IMG/VR virus record: IMGVR_UViG_3300031957_002709
Coordinates: 1-31,179 of that record
DNA length: 31,179 nt
Reading direction: 5' to 3' (one strand)
Source: a virus
This document shows, in pieces, positions 31,065-31,179 of the stretch. How positions within the stretch are numbered: position 1 is the first letter of the stretch; the number at the start of each line of letters is the position of its first letter. Below the pieces are notes generated by a model. That model worked only from the letters and a program-made list of their open reading frames with translations, did no database searches and was not told the origin of the DNA. A program made the translations under genes and the position numbers.

Positions 31065-31133
31065 ACCTAATCCCTGAAATACTTTTTAAAGATTAGTTAA
31101 GTGTCAACTCAAAAACGGTGGACAAAGTGGACA
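31037..31133. repeat. TGGACA repeats at the TerS start, candidate cosB sites
   Basis: On the plus strand, TGGACA at 31119-31124 and 31128-31133 face the inverse TGTCCA at 31037-31042 and 31045-31050 (inside the start of terS). The pairs are spaced 8-9 bases and sit within 140 bases of the cos end, as the R sites of lambda cosB do. A TerS-binding role is inferred from place only. Confidence 0.45.
31067..31109 (-). promoter_or_regulatory. Late-gap motif copy 5
   Basis: Minus-strand AGTTGACACTTAACTAATCT (plus 31090-31109), the most diverged copy. CTAATC at 31096-31091 can pair with GATTAG at 31072-31067 ahead of the terS start, over an 18-base loop. Confidence 0.5.
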
Positions 31134-31167
31134 GAAAGGAAAATTAGTCGCATAAAAATTGCACGGA

Positions 31168-31179
31168 AGAGCAAGAACC
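31168..31179. repeat. Terminal direct repeat, right copy (probable cos overhang)
   Basis: The same 12 bases as 1-12. In the joined circle only one copy would remain, between the HTH gene (900-151) and terS. Confidence 0.6.

Noticed and set aside
18041-31109. Five-copy motif as ordinary sigma-70 promoters
   Set aside because: TTGACA is present, but no -10 sequence follows at 16-18 bases, and in copy 4 the start site would fall at or within the gene start.

Overview
The window reads as a complete, or nearly complete, genome of a temperate tailed phage of about 31.2 kb, in its free (not integrated) form. Two observations support this. First, 12 bases are repeated exactly at both ends (1-12 and 31168-31179), directly upstream of the terminase genes, as expected for a cos-type genome. 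Second, an intact attP-like site (the 3' part of a tRNA-Leu gene flanked by short repeats) lies in the middle of the window beside the integrase gene, not at its edges. The head genes follow the lambda plan (Nu1-like TerS, gpA-family TerL, gpW-like joiner, gpB-like portal, S49 protease, scaffold, HK97-fold capsid).

Layout in transcription order. On the minus strand, late genes run from TerS (31064) leftward. They comprise packaging, portal, protease, scaffold, capsid, head-tail and tail proteins, a short tape measure (442 aa), tail-tip proteins, a 717-aa fibre, and a probable lysis group with a phospholipase-A2-like protein, two membrane proteins and a small lipoprotein. Next comes the only plus-strand block: a CI/LexA-like repressor (9944-10768), three coupled cargo genes, a structured leader with a 39-residue basic peptide, a terminator, the integrase and attP. 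A divergent early operon then runs leftward from a ribbon-helix-helix protein (9757) through at least 17 tightly overlapping genes. These include a RecE-like nuclease, a protein with an FtsK-gamma-like domain, a nucleotidyltransferase-like protein, a replication initiator-like protein, a DnaC-like loader, a RuvC-like resolvase, a C5 cytosine methyltransferase and, last before the cos end, an HTH protein.

Host. The lipoprotein and holin-like genes suggest a Gram-negative (diderm) host. Three features recall proteins common in the Planctomycetes-Verrucomicrobia-Lentisphaerae group: the zinc-ribbon start of the 10783 gene, the repeated fibre domain, and the diverged integrase. This is a weak inference from memory of protein style, not a search.

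Most interesting points: (1) a motif of about 20 bases, AGTTGACA followed by a variable stem, occurs five times in late-gene gaps, and in four copies the variable part can pair with bases just before the next start codon; (2) a cargo cassette (zinc-ribbon membrane protein, lamin-tail-like protein, DUF4145-like protein) sits behind the repressor; (3) a possible RNA switch precedes a 39-residue basic peptide with an 11-base Shine-Dalgarno match; (4) the integrase lacks several canonical catalytic residues although its attP looks intact; (5) the lysis region has a phospholipase-like protein but no recognisable muralytic enzyme.
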